A stretch of DNA of 64,000 nt from Zeaxanthinibacter sp. PT1 (GTDB lineage: Bacteria > Bacteroidota > Bacteroidia > Flavobacteriales > Flavobacteriaceae): assembly GCF_028464225.1 (NCBI RefSeq), contig NZ_JAQPCN010000001.1, forward strand, positions 124,001-188,000. Direction: 5' to 3'. The notes beneath the pieces were generated by a model. It saw nothing but the letters and a program-made list of their open reading frames with translations. It had not been told where the DNA came from and did no database searches. The translations under genes and the position numbers were made by a program. Shown one piece after another: positions 35,477 through 43,640 of this stretch (position 1 is the stretch's first letter; every line of letters begins with the position of its first letter).

Positions 35477-36055
35477 ATGTCCGAACTAAAAAAACATATT
35501 ATTCAGACCTTTGGATTTTCTGAGGATGAATTTCAACAGGTAAAGGACTTCTTTAAACCCAAAGTAATTTTAGAAGGAGACTATTTCTTGAAAGAAGGTC
35601 AATACGTGAAACTAATGGGTTTTGTGGAAAAGGGAATACTTCGAGAGTTCTTATTCGTCAATGACAAAGAAGTAACAAAGTGGTTTTCTACCAGCGGGTA
35701 TTTTGCTGTTGATTTATCAGGTTTCTTATTTGAACAGAAATCAAAAGTAACCTATCAAGCAATGACGGATGCTGAACTTTTGACGATTTCGAAGGAAGAT
35801 TACGACAAAATTTCCACAAGAGTAAAAAGGTGGGATAAGTTAGAAAAGATGTTTTTAGCCAAGTGTTTTATTGTATTGGAAAACAGAGTAGTTTCTCATT
35901 TGGCACTTAATGCTGAAGAGAGATACGATCAATTATTCGCCTTCAATCCAACTCTTTTTAATGAAGTGCCGCTTAACCAGATAGCTTCAATGCTTGGAAT
36001 GACAGCCGAAACGTTGAGCAGAATACGAAAGAAACAAACTAAAATGACTTCTTGA
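35477..36055 (+). CDS. Crp/Fnr-family transcriptional regulator (cassette C4)
   Basis: 192 residues: a cNMP-binding beta-roll (about 25-115, with FVEKGILREFLFVNDKEVTKWF) and a C-terminal winged helix (about 150-190, NEVPLNQIASMLGMTAETLSRIRKK). The effector-site residues are not the canonical cAMP set, as in many Bacteroidota members. Start 30 nt inside C4. It shares the cassette with an SRPBCC gene 97 nt downstream, so it may regulate it. Confidence 0.85.
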   Translation: MSELKKHIIQTFGFSEDEFQQVKDFFKPKVILEGDYFLKEGQYVKLMGFVEKGILREFLFVNDKEVTKWFSTSGYFAVDLSGFLFEQKSKVTYQAMTDAELLTISKEDYDKISTRVKRWDKLEKMFLAKCFIVLENRVVSHLALNAEERYDQLFAFNPTLFNEVPLNQIASMLGMTAETLSRIRKKQTKMTS

Positions 36056-36152
36056 TTTATGTCAAACCGACTGAAAGAATTAGAACTCAACTTTGCGTTA
36101 ACAAAATGCAATAAAAATTAAGCAGAGTTTAATTCTAATTTTTTTGACGGCA

Positions 36153-36620
36153 ATGACCAATAACGTTAAAGCACAAAATCAATCGCAAATGACAATTAAT
36201 CAAGAAGCACCAGTAGTACAAAAAAACGAAATCACAATTAATGCCGCACCAGAAAAAGTATGGCAAGTTTTGACCAAAATTGAAAACTGGGACGAATGGA
36301 ATGAAAGAATAAAAAAGCCAAAATTACAAGGCAATTTACAAGTTGGAAGTATTTTTACTTGGAAAACCAATGGAAGTAAAATACATTCAAAAATACATTC
36401 CATAACTCCCAGTAAAAATTTTGGTTGGGAAGGAAAAACTTTTGGTGCAAGTGCAATTCATAATTGGTATTTATCACCTACTGAAAATGGCACAAAGGTC
36501 AGAGTGGAAGAAAGTATGGAGGGTTGGGTTATCAACTTGATGAAGAAGAAAATGAACCAGATATTAAGAGGTGATATGTGTTTTTGGCTAGAACAATTGA
36601 AACAAGAAAGTGAAAAATAA
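36153..36620 (+). CDS. SRPBCC (START-like) family protein (cassette C4)
   Basis: 155 residues from ATG 36153; a TTG three codons earlier is possible. After a polar N-terminus the SRPBCC fold begins at INAAPEKVWQVLTKIENWDEWNERI (about 27-50), the classic polyketide-cyclase/START-like opening, followed by GSIFTWKTNGSKIHSKI and a C-terminal helix. Members bind small hydrophobic ligands; none can be named here. Follows the Crp/Fnr gene in the same cassette; the stop is 5 nt before the site S4 left box. Confidence 0.78.
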   Translation: MTNNVKAQNQSQMTINQEAPVVQKNEITINAAPEKVWQVLTKIENWDEWNERIKKPKLQGNLQVGSIFTWKTNGSKIHSKIHSITPSKNFGWEGKTFGASAIHNWYLSPTENGTKVRVEESMEGWVINLMKKKMNQILRGDMCFWLEQLKQESEK

Positions 36621-36624
36621 ATAC

Positions 36625-36760
36625 GGCATACAACAATGGGTATAAAACATAGGGCGGACAGTGCTATCCGCAAGTTTTGGGTTTTTAGCAAACTTAGTCT
36701 CGGTGGACAAATATGCAGCTCCGAAATGCCCTACGTTTCATACCCGAACCGTTGGCAATC
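36625..36760 (+). repeat. attC-like site S4 (end of C4)
   Basis: Left box GGCATACAAC is a perfect 10-base complement of the C4 start GTTGTATGCC. Inner arms GGGTATAAAACATAGG / CCTACGTTTCATACCC (14 of 16 pair). Right core GTTGGCAATC. Loop of the TTTTGGG/GCAAACT family shared with S14 and S25. Confidence 0.85.
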
Positions 36761-36766
36761 ATTTGA

Positions 36767-37753
36767 ATGAACACGAAAACCATCATATCAACCATTTTAT
36801 TTCTAACTTACTTTTCAGCCTCCGGACAATTCAGAAAACAAAACATTGAAACAGACTCCTCCGAAATTCAAATAATCAGGAATTCAGTTTATCATGTTTA
36901 CGAAGAGGCTTATAAGAATAAAGACTCTGTTTGGTTTAGCGTACATTTTATTAAGGATACTACAAGACTGAATACTGAAGGATGGAAAACCAAAGAGAAT
37001 AAATATCTTGGTGTATGGCGGGAGTACAATTTTGAAGGACAACTACTTTACACTCGAGACTATGACAATGCATCGTGTATTATAAATAAAGATTTGTACC
37101 CATATCACCACCTGGTTGAGAAAATGAAATCGAAGGCTGACAGCTTAATTATTTCAACATACAGCCAAGAGTTTTTTGAAAATTTTGTCCGGTTCAACTT
37201 CAACTGTTCCGCTTATGACGAGGAAGGATATGTTGGCAGTTGGACCAAACCATTAAAAAGAAGACCTACAGAATTCTTATTTAGATATAGCGTAAAAATT
37301 GGAGAAACTGATTGGTTTCCTGAAATGATAGGAATAACACTTGACTCTCTTGGCAAGTATGTCCCAAATTCAGATGACCGGTGGAATAGATATGGATTTG
37401 AAGAAGTAAAGGGAAACAAAAGAACTTTCAACATTGATAGAGATGATGCATGCAAAATTGCAACTAAGCATGGACTTGTACTCTCAGATACAACTGAAAT
37501 TTCGGAATTCTTAACATGGGAAAACTTTCAAAATCAAACATTCTATAACGGACGTTTTAGGTACTACATTACAGAATTGACCGGCAAGACAGAGTACAAT
37601 AAAGGGGATGTACGAAAGGGAATTATTTATCGTTTCAACGTCTACTCTTTCAATCCCTGGACAGGAGAATTCATTGAAATGAAGAAAATGAAATCAAGAA
37701 AAGAATGGGGCAAACATAGCGGACATATCACAGGACTAATTCCAGACAACTAA
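36767..37753 (+). CDS. hypothetical secreted protein (cassette C5)
   Basis: 328 residues with an N-terminal hydrophobic signal (MNTKTIISTILFLTYFSASG|Q). The remainder is polar with many aromatic residues (HVYEEAYKNKDSVWFSVHF, DNASCIINKDLYPYHHLVEKMKSK) and no recognised domain. Start 16 nt inside C5. Likely acts in the periplasm or at the surface; function unknown. Confidence 0.75.
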   Translation: MNTKTIISTILFLTYFSASGQFRKQNIETDSSEIQIIRNSVYHVYEEAYKNKDSVWFSVHFIKDTTRLNTEGWKTKENKYLGVWREYNFEGQLLYTRDYDNASCIINKDLYPYHHLVEKMKSKADSLIISTYSQEFFENFVRFNFNCSAYDEEGYVGSWTKPLKRRPTEFLFRYSVKIGETDWFPEMIGITLDSLGKYVPNSDDRWNRYGFEEVKGNKRTFNIDRDDACKIATKHGLVLSDTTEISEFLTWENFQNQTFYNGRFRYYITELTGKTEYNKGDVRKGIIYRFNVYSFNPWTGEFIEMKKMKSRKEWGKHSGHITGLIPDN

Positions 37754-37767
37754 AAAATAAAAAACGT

Positions 37768-38003
37768 TTGCCAACACCGGCTATAAGCCATAGCTTTCCT
37801 CCTGCACTCAAGAATATTTACTCTATATTTAAAGCATTAATAACCTGGTGAGCATCTTGCAAGAGCCAGTTGTTTGGAGAAGATGATGGTATGGTGAAAT
37901 CCGAAGATAACTCACAGTATAATCGCTAGGGCTAGACGCCTGGTAAATTCCAAACAATTGTCTTAAAATCGCAACGGATGCATAGCCGTACACGTTGTGT
38001 GTA
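37768..38003 (+). repeat. attC-like site S5 (end of C5)
   Basis: Left box TTGCCAAC (9 of 10 including flanks) pairs with the C5 start. Inner arms GGCTATAAGCC / GATGCATAGCC. Spacers acc and gtacac. Right core GTTGTGTGTA. Long loop with TCTATATTTAAAGC and a GTTGTTTGG...CCAAACAA subrepeat shared with S7, S18 and S24. Confidence 0.8.
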
Positions 38004-38033
38004 ATGGCGCAAGACAACTCAAATAATATAATT

Positions 38034-38498
38034 ATGAAGATTAAAACTTTACTTTTATTGATTATTTTTTCCTTACTAATTAACTTTAGCATAAAGGCTC
38101 AAAATAAAGATTCAATAGCTGTTATGAAGTCCGCAACCGATTTTGTGACAGCCTTTAATAATTTTAATTGGACAACTTTTCGAGCATCATTCACTGATGA
38201 CGCGACTATTTTTTATCCATTTTGGGATCAAGCGAGCAGAATAGAAGGTAGACAAGAACTTGATACTGTTTGGTTGACAATTTTTCCGGAATTTGTAGAC
38301 ACAAAAAACACTAGAAAATTACATATAAATCCGAAGGATTTAAAAATCCAACTCTACGGACAGACTGCAATTGTTACATTTCATCTTGGAGACGGAGTAA
38401 ATAGATTATCCAGAAGGACTTTAGTAATGATAAAGGAAGAGAACCATTGGAAAATTGCTCATCTTCACGCTTCATCAATAAGTAAAAATAAAAATTAA
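38034..38498 (+). CDS. SnoaL-like/NTF2-fold secreted protein (cassette C6)
   Basis: 154 residues from ATG 38034, which gives a clear signal peptide (KTLLLLIIFSLLINFSIKA|Q); an earlier frame start adds 13 residues that cross the cassette core. The body (MKSATDFVTAFNNFNWTTFRASFTDDATIFYPFW...RIEGRQEL...HWKIAHLHAS) has the SnoaL/DUF4440 pattern of an NTF2-like cone with a C-terminal WKIAHLH strand. Enzymatic role unknown. Confidence 0.8.
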   Translation: MKIKTLLLLIIFSLLINFSIKAQNKDSIAVMKSATDFVTAFNNFNWTTFRASFTDDATIFYPFWDQASRIEGRQELDTVWLTIFPEFVDTKNTRKLHINPKDLKIQLYGQTAIVTFHLGDGVNRLSRRTLVMIKEENHWKIAHLHASSISKNKN

Positions 38499-38515
38499 AG
38501 AATCTGTGAAACCAC

Positions 38516-38709
38516 TACACACAACAATGGCTATAAGTAATTGCTTGTTCTAGCCTACTTCTTCCCGCACATGCGGGACTCGCGGATTTTTAGTCTGGTG
38601 TGTACCTGCCTGCGGCAGGCAGGCTTGCAAAGTTAAGTGTTCTGCCTTTCTCTCGCTTCGCTCGTCGGAGGCACTACGCAACTACTCATAGCCAAGACCG
38701 TTATGGAAT
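38516..38709 (+). repeat. attC-like site S6 (end of C6)
   Basis: Left box TACACACAAC is a perfect 10-base complement of the C6 start. Inner arms GGCTATAAGTAATTGC / GCAACTACTCATAGCC. Spacers aat and aagacc. Right core GTTATGGAAT. The loop carries a CCTGCCTGCGGCAGGCAGG palindrome and resembles S15 and S22. Confidence 0.85.
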
Positions 38710-38723
38710 ATTATAATGCCTTT

Positions 38724-38912
38724 ATGTTTAAAAAAGTAATTTTTACATTTTTAATTACTGGTGCTGTATTCGCTGGACTCATGTCTCTTTTTGAATATCA
38801 TGAAGTAGGTACTTTTTCTTTGATAAAATTCATTTTATGGTTTATCGGTTCTGGACTAGCTCTATCTTTAATTAATTATCGAAGTATTCGGAGGAATGAT
38901 AAATCTGCTTAA
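38724..38912 (+). CDS. small two-TM membrane protein (cassette C7)
   Basis: 62 residues, starting MFKKVIFTFLITGAVFAGLM; a second hydrophobic segment (LIKFILWFIGSGLALSLI) and a basic C-terminus follow. An ATG 21 nt upstream (38703) overlaps the cassette core and would add seven residues. No family recognised; a 0.45-kb cassette with this as its only gene. Confidence 0.6.
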   Translation: MFKKVIFTFLITGAVFAGLMSLFEYHEVGTFSLIKFILWFIGSGLALSLINYRSIRRNDKSA

Positions 38913-38921
38913 GACAATAAC

Positions 38922-39161
38922 ATTCCATAACAGCGCCTATACCCCATTGCTCTCCTCAACCCCGTCAAGAATATTTACTCTATATTTAAAGCATTAATAA
39001 CCTGGTGAGCATCTTGCGAGAGCCAGTTGTTTGGGAAAATTAATGGGATGGTGAAGTCCGAAGATAACTCACTGTATGATCGCTTGGGCTGGACGCCTGG
39101 TAGTTTCCAAACAACTGTCTTTAAAACCGCAACGGATGCATAGCCGTACACGTTGTAGCAC
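38922..39161 (+). repeat. attC-like site S7 (end of C7)
   Basis: Left box ATTCCATAAC is a perfect 10-base complement of the C7 start GTTATGGAAT. Inner arms GCCTATACC / GCATAGCC. Spacers agc and gtacac. Right core GTTGTAGCAC. Loop nearly identical to S5. Confidence 0.85.
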
Positions 39162-39164
39162 ATT

Positions 39165-39398
39165 ATGGACAGCTCTCTCATAAATATTATTGGTCTTGCA
39201 TTTGATATTGCTGGGGTAGTACTGTTGTTTTTCTACGAGCCTCCAAAAGAAACTCATTCTCTATTACTTGAACCTGCCCCCTCACAGGCCAAACGAGATA
39301 AAATGAAAAAAATCAAAAGAATTGGTTCAAGAACCGGTCTGTCTCTCATTCTAGTCGGTTTTACTCTTCAAATAATTGCGCAATTTATGCAGGAGTGA
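39165..39398 (+). CDS. small membrane protein (cassette C8)
   Basis: 77 residues, two hydrophobic segments (INIIGLAFDIAGVVLLFFY and GLSLILVGFTLQIIAQFM) separated by a charged loop. It starts 13 nt inside C8 and ends 18 nt before the S8 box. The arrangement resembles small membrane hypothetical proteins found widely in bacterial cassettes; no function is known to me. Confidence 0.65.
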   Translation: MDSSLINIIGLAFDIAGVVLLFFYEPPKETHSLLLEPAPSQAKRDKMKKIKRIGSRTGLSLILVGFTLQIIAQFMQE

Positions 39399-39415
39399 TC
39401 TCACAACTTTCTAAC

Positions 39416-39553
39416 GTGCTACAACAACGGCTCATCCGCTATAGCTCTCCTCCTGCCTTAATTGAAATTAAATTCTATATTTAGAATCTGGACTAGGTTA
39501 TCGCTAGCTGCAGATCCTGCCGCTACAGCGTATAGCCGTAACCGTTGTAAACA
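39416..39553 (+). repeat. attC-like site S8 (end of C8)
   Basis: Left box GTGCTACAAC is a perfect 10-base complement of the C8 start. Inner arms GGCTcATCCGC / GCGTATAGCC, with an unpaired base. Spacers aac and gtaacc. Right core GTTGTAAACA. Confidence 0.83.
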
Positions 39554-39559
39554 ATTTTA

Positions 39560-40156
39560 GTGGAACTAATAGAGTACATACTTAAGCTTTCAATCGGAGG
39601 TGTTACAATCGGTCTGATAGTAGTTTATCTAGGTAAATTAATTCTAAACAAGAGTTCCGAAATACTTTTGGAGAATCACAAAAGTAAATTAGAGCTTACA
39701 CGTATAGAACATCAAATTCGATTTTCAAGTCTACATTCTGAAAGAGGTGAGATAATTAAATTGATCTATCAGGACCTCTATGAATTGGAACAAAAACTTG
39801 TGACAATGACAAGTTTGTTCCAAGGACGAGAATGGGCAGAAGACAAAACCAGAGATGAAGCGGCTATTAATAAATACCATGAGACCTTTAACAGGTTGGA
39901 ACAAAATCGAATATATTTTTCTGAAGACCTTTGCAATCAAATTTCTTCCGCGCTGGATTACTACAAACAAATAATAGAGCAAATGCTTAAGGCGAAAAAT
40001 AAATCTAAATATGAACGGGATGGATCAGGATTTAGGTTTCCTGAAGGTCAAGGATCTTTAGAAATGTGGATAGATGCCGAGAAAAAAGCTGAAACCGAAA
40101 TAAGAAAATTGAGATTGAATTTGGCAGAGCAATTTCGAGATTTAATTGGTGTCTAA
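39560..40156 (+). CDS. hypothetical membrane-anchored protein (cassette C9)
   Basis: 198 residues read from a GTG start, 16 nt inside C9. An N-terminal membrane helix (ILKLSIGGVTIGLIVVYLGKLIL) is followed by a long, charged, coiled-coil-like cytoplasmic helix region (KSKLELTRIEHQIRFSSLHSERGEIIKLIYQDLYELEQKL) and a C-terminal helix. This anchor-plus-helical-body layout recurs in small cassette and defence-island proteins, but no family is recognised. Confidence 0.7.
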   Translation: MELIEYILKLSIGGVTIGLIVVYLGKLILNKSSEILLENHKSKLELTRIEHQIRFSSLHSERGEIIKLIYQDLYELEQKLVTMTSLFQGREWAEDKTRDEAAINKYHETFNRLEQNRIYFSEDLCNQISSALDYYKQIIEQMLKAKNKSKYERDGSGFRFPEGQGSLEMWIDAEKKAETEIRKLRLNLAEQFRDLIGV

Positions 40157-40159
40157 AAC

Positions 40160-40295
40160 TGTTTACAATAACGGGTTATACGCAATAGCTAGCCCTCGCC
40201 CTCCTATCGCATTTTTCCTCTATATTTAAATCCTGAACCTGGTTAGGCGCGGTGCACCAAATCCGCTACTGCGCATACCCGTACACGTTGTACGC
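40160..40295 (+). repeat. attC-like site S9 (end of C9)
   Basis: Left box TGTTTACAAT pairs with the C9 start GTTGTAAACA with one G-T pair at the GTT side. Inner arms GGGTTATACGCA / TGCGCATACCC. Spacers aac and gtacac. Right core GTTGTACGC. Confidence 0.8.
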
Positions 40296-40303
40296 AAGCT
40301 GAG

Positions 40304-40822
40304 CTAAAGCATCTCACCTCTTGCCGGATAGCCTGACTGTACAATATAATCAACAGCTTTAATAAAAGACGGCAAATAGGGTCTTCCCCAAGGATTACTG
40401 TTTATTGCTGAATAATAAACTTTATTATTATTGTCAATTAGAAATAATCCTGGTTCACTAAATTTACTTGGTTCGCCATCTTTTACTCCTACACTCATGT
40501 ACAATGCCCATTTTCTTGCAGTTTCTTCGGGCAATTCGTAGCCTAAGGTAAGATTTGGCAGTTCCCATTTTTGTCGTGAAAGCCTTGCCCGTTGTTCAGA
40601 GTCCATACTTACGGCTACAACATTTACGCCTCTTTGCTCAAATTCGGGTAGCAATTCCTGTAATTGTTGTAAATACTTTTTACACAATGGACAATGTAAC
40701 CCTCGATAAAAAACAACCAAAGTAAAGTTTTCTGGATTTTGGTCTGCCAAATTCCATTGATTTCCATCAAATGATTGAAACTGTAAATCTGGCGCTGTAT
40801 GTTTTGGTGTTGGCCTATTCAT
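40304..40822 (-). CDS. AhpC/TSA-type peroxiredoxin-like protein (cassette C10)
   Basis: 172 residues with a thioredoxin fold. The active-site segment reads VVFYRGLHCPLCKKYLQQL, a CxxC motif after the first strand (FTLVVFYRG), like the peroxiredoxin-like AhpC/TSA proteins rather than a single-Cys Prx. Probably a thiol-dependent reductase of peroxides or other oxidants. It is the distal gene of a minus-strand pair with the flavin oxidoreductase, 10 nt apart. Confidence 0.8.
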   Translation of the reverse strand: MNRPTPKHTAPDLQFQSFDGNQWNLADQNPENFTLVVFYRGLHCPLCKKYLQQLQELLPEFEQRGVNVVAVSMDSEQRARLSRQKWELPNLTLGYELPEETARKWALYMSVGVKDGEPSKFSEPGLFLIDNNNKVYYSAINSNPWGRPYLPSFIKAVDYIVQSGYPARGEML

Positions 40823-40832
40823 AATAAATACT

Positions 40833-41414
40833 TTAAAAGTATGCTTTCAAATGATTTTCAAAACGAATAAAATCATTCTCTATTTCTGGATTTTTCATTA
40901 CATCATATGCCATAAATGTTGGTAATGATTCAAAACCAAACCACTTAAAATTAAGATGCATTGGTTTTAGCAAATCATCTTCACTCAATCCATTAAAAAA
41001 AGGTTCCTCTGGATTATTAAAAGCTTCTTTTGGTGCATTAGCCGTTACTGACATCATATACTTTCCGTTTAACTTTCCACCTAAACCGTAATTCTTCTTC
41101 GGTGCTTCTTTACTTCTGCCATCACCATCAGACATTTCGCCCATCATACCCATCGAAAATACTTCATCAATATATTTTTTAAACGACCAACTTACACCCA
41201 TCCAGTTCAAAGGAGTTTGAAAAAAGACCACATCTGCCCATTTGAATTTTTCAATTTCTTCATTGACATCATAATTGTCTTCCATTGTAGTTTTCTTGAT
41301 ATTGTAACCGTTGCCCTTAAAGTGACTTTCCGCTTTTTCAGTTAAACTTGCGTTTAATTTTCCTTCAGAAAATGGATATTTCTGATGACCGTTGATTATA
41401 AAAATATTGTTCAT
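40833..41414 (-). CDS. flavodoxin-like NAD(P)H oxidoreductase, MdaB-like (cassette C10)
   Basis: 193 residues. A flavodoxin-like fold: NNIFIINGHQKYPFSEGKLNASL (FMN/FAD phosphate loop), ADVVFFQTPLNWMGVSWSFKKYIDEVF (quinone-reductase signature) and the GKYMMSVTANAPKEAF segment. It fits the MdaB/NQO1-type family, which reduces quinones by two electrons. Divergent from an HxlR regulator across a 105-nt region containing inverted repeats; together with the peroxiredoxin-like gene this looks like a quinone/electrophile-response module. Confidence 0.85.
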   Translation of the reverse strand: MNNIFIINGHQKYPFSEGKLNASLTEKAESHFKGNGYNIKKTTMEDNYDVNEEIEKFKWADVVFFQTPLNWMGVSWSFKKYIDEVFSMGMMGEMSDGDGRSKEAPKKNYGLGGKLNGKYMMSVTANAPKEAFNNPEEPFFNGLSEDDLLKPMHLNFKWFGFESLPTFMAYDVMKNPEIENDFIRFENHLKAYF

Positions 41415-41435
41415 TTTAAATTTTTAATTACATTT

Positions 41436-41474
41436 GTTTCGCAAAGAAACCAATATTAGTTTAAAAAAGAAACT
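41436..41474. promoter_or_regulatory. candidate HxlR operator
   Basis: Two dyads in the divergent gap: GTTTC-GCAAA-GAAAC (41436-41450) and AGTTT-AAAAAA-GAAACT (41458-41474). HxlR regulators generally bind such repeats between themselves and an oxidoreductase gene. Not tested. Confidence 0.5.
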
Positions 41475-41519
41475 ATTATGTTTTCATTTGAACAAATAGT
41501 GGTAACCATAAAGTAACTA

Positions 41520-41906
41520 ATGGCAAGAAAATTTATAGACAATCCAAATGCTTGTTCCTTGGTGCATACGATGAACATAATTGGTAATAAATGGAAACCC
41601 ATAATTCTCTATCTACTATCTAATGGTTCTATGCGCTTTGGAATGTTAAATGCGCTTATTCCTACAATCTCAAAAAAGGTGCTGACTAATCAACTGAAAG
41701 AATTAGAAAACGATGGATTACTTTTAAGACAGTCCTTTGCAGAAATTCCACCAAGAGTTGAATATTCATTGACTGAAAAAGCAATTGGGCTTTTGCCTGT
41801 TTTAAGAATGTTAAGTGATTGGGCAAATGAAGCTTATCCAGAAATGGAATTTGAACAATGTAGAATAATAGAGAATGGAAAAAAGCCAGCGTACAACAAT
41901 GTATAA
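41520..41906 (+). CDS. HxlR-family transcriptional regulator (cassette C10)
   Basis: 128 residues. The winged-helix core HTMNIIGNKWKPIILYLLSNGSMRFGMLNALIPTISKKVLTNQLKELENDGLL is the HxlR signature, with an early cysteine (C12) that in relatives senses electrophiles or disulfide stress. Divergent from the oxidoreductase it probably controls. The last residues (AYNNV) are encoded by site S10, so the stop lies inside the attC-like site. Confidence 0.85.
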   Translation: MARKFIDNPNACSLVHTMNIIGNKWKPIILYLLSNGSMRFGMLNALIPTISKKVLTNQLKELENDGLLLRQSFAEIPPRVEYSLTEKAIGLLPVLRMLSDWANEAYPEMEFEQCRIIENGKKPAYNNV

Positions 41907-42046
41907 CCGCAATTACGGCGGATTCGACTACCCTTCGACTTCGCTCAGGGTAAACTGAATCCACTCGGAATTACTAAAGTCTGTGTCAAACAGAAAATTA
42001 ACGCCTATTAACCCGTAACTGACGGTTATACCAGACCGTTAGACAC
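41889..42046 (+). repeat. attC-like site S10 (end of C10)
   Basis: Left box GCGTACAAC is a perfect 9-base complement of the C10 start. Inner arms GTATAACCGC / GACGGTTATAC. Spacers aat and cagacc. Right core GTTAGACAC. The loop contains the CTTCGACTTCGCTCAG element widespread in Bacteroidota. Confidence 0.82.
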
Positions 42047-42075
42047 AATTAATACAACCTAAACTAAATAATAAT

Positions 42076-42723
42076 ATGAAGAATCAATCAGAGAACAACA
42101 ACAGAAGAAATTTCTTGAAAAGTTCTGCACTTTTAACTTGCGGATTAGTTTCTATTCCATTTGTTGGAATTGCAAATGAATTACCTAGACAAACTGAAGA
42201 TAGTCTGTATATTATTGGGCCAATGGATGGATATGACCCACAAGTTGGCACGCTACTTTCCACTATGAACATGATGAGAGCTTGGGTTATAAACAGTGTG
42301 AAAGATTTAACAGTTGAGCAACTTGACTTTCAAATCGATGAACAATCAAATTCTATTGGAGCGATGTTATTACATTTAGCTGCAACGGAGAAGTATTATC
42401 AACTACATACTTTTGACGGTCTTGAATGGGGAACATGGAGTGAGGATATTAAGGCTGAATGGGATATTCCCTCAGGGCTTGGGAAGCCTGGAAGAAAACA
42501 AATAATTGGAAATGAAATTGGCTACTACCTTGAAAAACTTAAAGATGTAAGAGAGTATACAAAAAAGGAATTTGCTAAAAGAGGAGATAAGTGGCTTATG
42601 GAAATTGATCAGGATTGGCCATGGGGTCCCACCAATAATTACTGTAAATGGTTTCATGTTTGCGAGCATGAGTCTAATCATCGAGGGCAAATGAAGTTTA
42701 TTGCAAAAAGATTGCCATCCTGA
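42076..42723 (+). CDS. Tat-exported DinB-like protein (cassette C11)
   Basis: 215 residues. A twin-arginine signal (NRRNFLKSSALLTCGLVSIPF) leads into a DinB/DUF664-type four-helix bundle (VNSVKDLTVEQLDFQIDEQSNSIGAMLLHLAATEKYYQ), with histidines in MLLHLA and HVCEHESNHRGQM at positions expected of the metal-binding triad. Folded export suggests a metal enzyme acting in the periplasm. Substrate unknown. Confidence 0.8.
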   Translation: MKNQSENNNRRNFLKSSALLTCGLVSIPFVGIANELPRQTEDSLYIIGPMDGYDPQVGTLLSTMNMMRAWVINSVKDLTVEQLDFQIDEQSNSIGAMLLHLAATEKYYQLHTFDGLEWGTWSEDIKAEWDIPSGLGKPGRKQIIGNEIGYYLEKLKDVREYTKKEFAKRGDKWLMEIDQDWPWGPTNNYCKWFHVCEHESNHRGQMKFIAKRLPS

Positions 42724-42731
42724 AAGCAAAA

Positions 42732-42890
42732 GTGTCTAACAACGTGTATAATTCATTGCTAGTACTCGCCTACTTACGAAAATCCTCACTTCGACAAGCT
42801 CAGTGACCGCGCGGATTTTCTATTTGGTCTGTATTTGCTAAATTAGTTGCTGAAACACGCAACGAAATCATACACAAACACGTTACCTAC
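42732..42890 (+). repeat. attC-like site S11 (end of C11)
   Basis: Left box GTGTCTAAC is a perfect 9-base complement of the C11 start. Inner arms GTGTATAATTCATTGC / GCAACGAAATCATACAC. Spacers aac and aaacac. Right core GTTACCTAC. Loop contains a CTTCGACAAGCTCAGTGACCG element. Confidence 0.83.
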
Positions 42891-43250
42891 AATTGCGCTT
42901 AAAGGAGAAATCAATAAGCGTTCTTGGAAGAATGAAACACTTCCCTCTCATTAGCATTAACCTTTGAAAAAATATTGGAAGATCCGTACGGGAAACTATT
43001 ACTTGGGGTTTTCCTTGTTGTGGTCGGGTGATTGCTGGTGATTAGGGTCGCGCAACATTAGGTAACAACGGCTATACTTCAGCGGCACATCCTCCTTTCC
43101 GAAAATTTCCTACATTTATTCCAAACTAAACCTGGACCTGACTATTCTGGTCGGCGTCGCGCCTTGCCATCGTTAATTTCGCCAGGAAAACCCTGGCGAC
43201 CCAACGCTCGCGCAACGCCGTGAATACCGCCGAAAGCATAGCCTGGGCCG
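42883..43250 (+). other. geneless cassette C12 (type A, copy 2)
   Basis: Same 368-nt module as C2 with scattered substitutions, followed directly by another copy (C13), so the two form a tandem duplication. No coding frame is supported on the plus strand. Confidence 0.65.
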
Positions 43251-43258
43251 TTACCTAC
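43059..43258 (+). repeat. attC-like site S12 (end of C12)
   Basis: Left box TAGGTAAC pairs with GTTACCTA. Inner arms GGCTATAC / GCATAGCC. Spacers aac and tgggcc. Right core GTTACCTAC, the start of the next type-A cassette. Confidence 0.82.
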
Positions 43259-43618
43259 AATTGCGCTTAAAGGAGAAATCAATAAGCGTTCTTGGAAGAA
43301 AGAAACACTTTCCTCTTACCAGCATTAACCTTTGAAAAAATATTGGAAGATCCGTACGGGAAACTATTAATTGGGCTTTCCTTGCGGTGGTCGGGTGATT
43401 TCCGGGTGACTTGGGTCGCGCAACATTAGGTAACAACGGCTATACTTCCGCGGCACATCCTCCTTTCTGAAAATTTCCTACATTTATTCCAAACTAAACC
43501 TGGACCTGACTATTCTGGTCGGCGTCGCGCCTTGCCAACGTTAATTTCGCCAGGAAAACCCTGGCGACCCAACGCTCGCGCAACGCCGTGAATACCGCCG
43601 AAAGCATAGCCTGGGCCG
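43251..43618 (+). other. geneless cassette C13 (type A, copy 3)
   Basis: Third copy of the type-A module, adjacent to C12. Differences among copies are spread evenly, including in the loop, so these are independently diverged copies rather than a very recent duplication. Confidence 0.65.
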
Positions 43619-43626
43619 TTAGCGAT
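43427..43626 (+). repeat. attC-like site S13 (end of C13)
   Basis: Left box TAGGTAAC pairs with GTTACCTA. Inner arms as S12. Right core GTTAGCGAT opens the symporter cassette. Confidence 0.82.
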
Positions 43627-43640
43627 AATCAATAAAGCAT

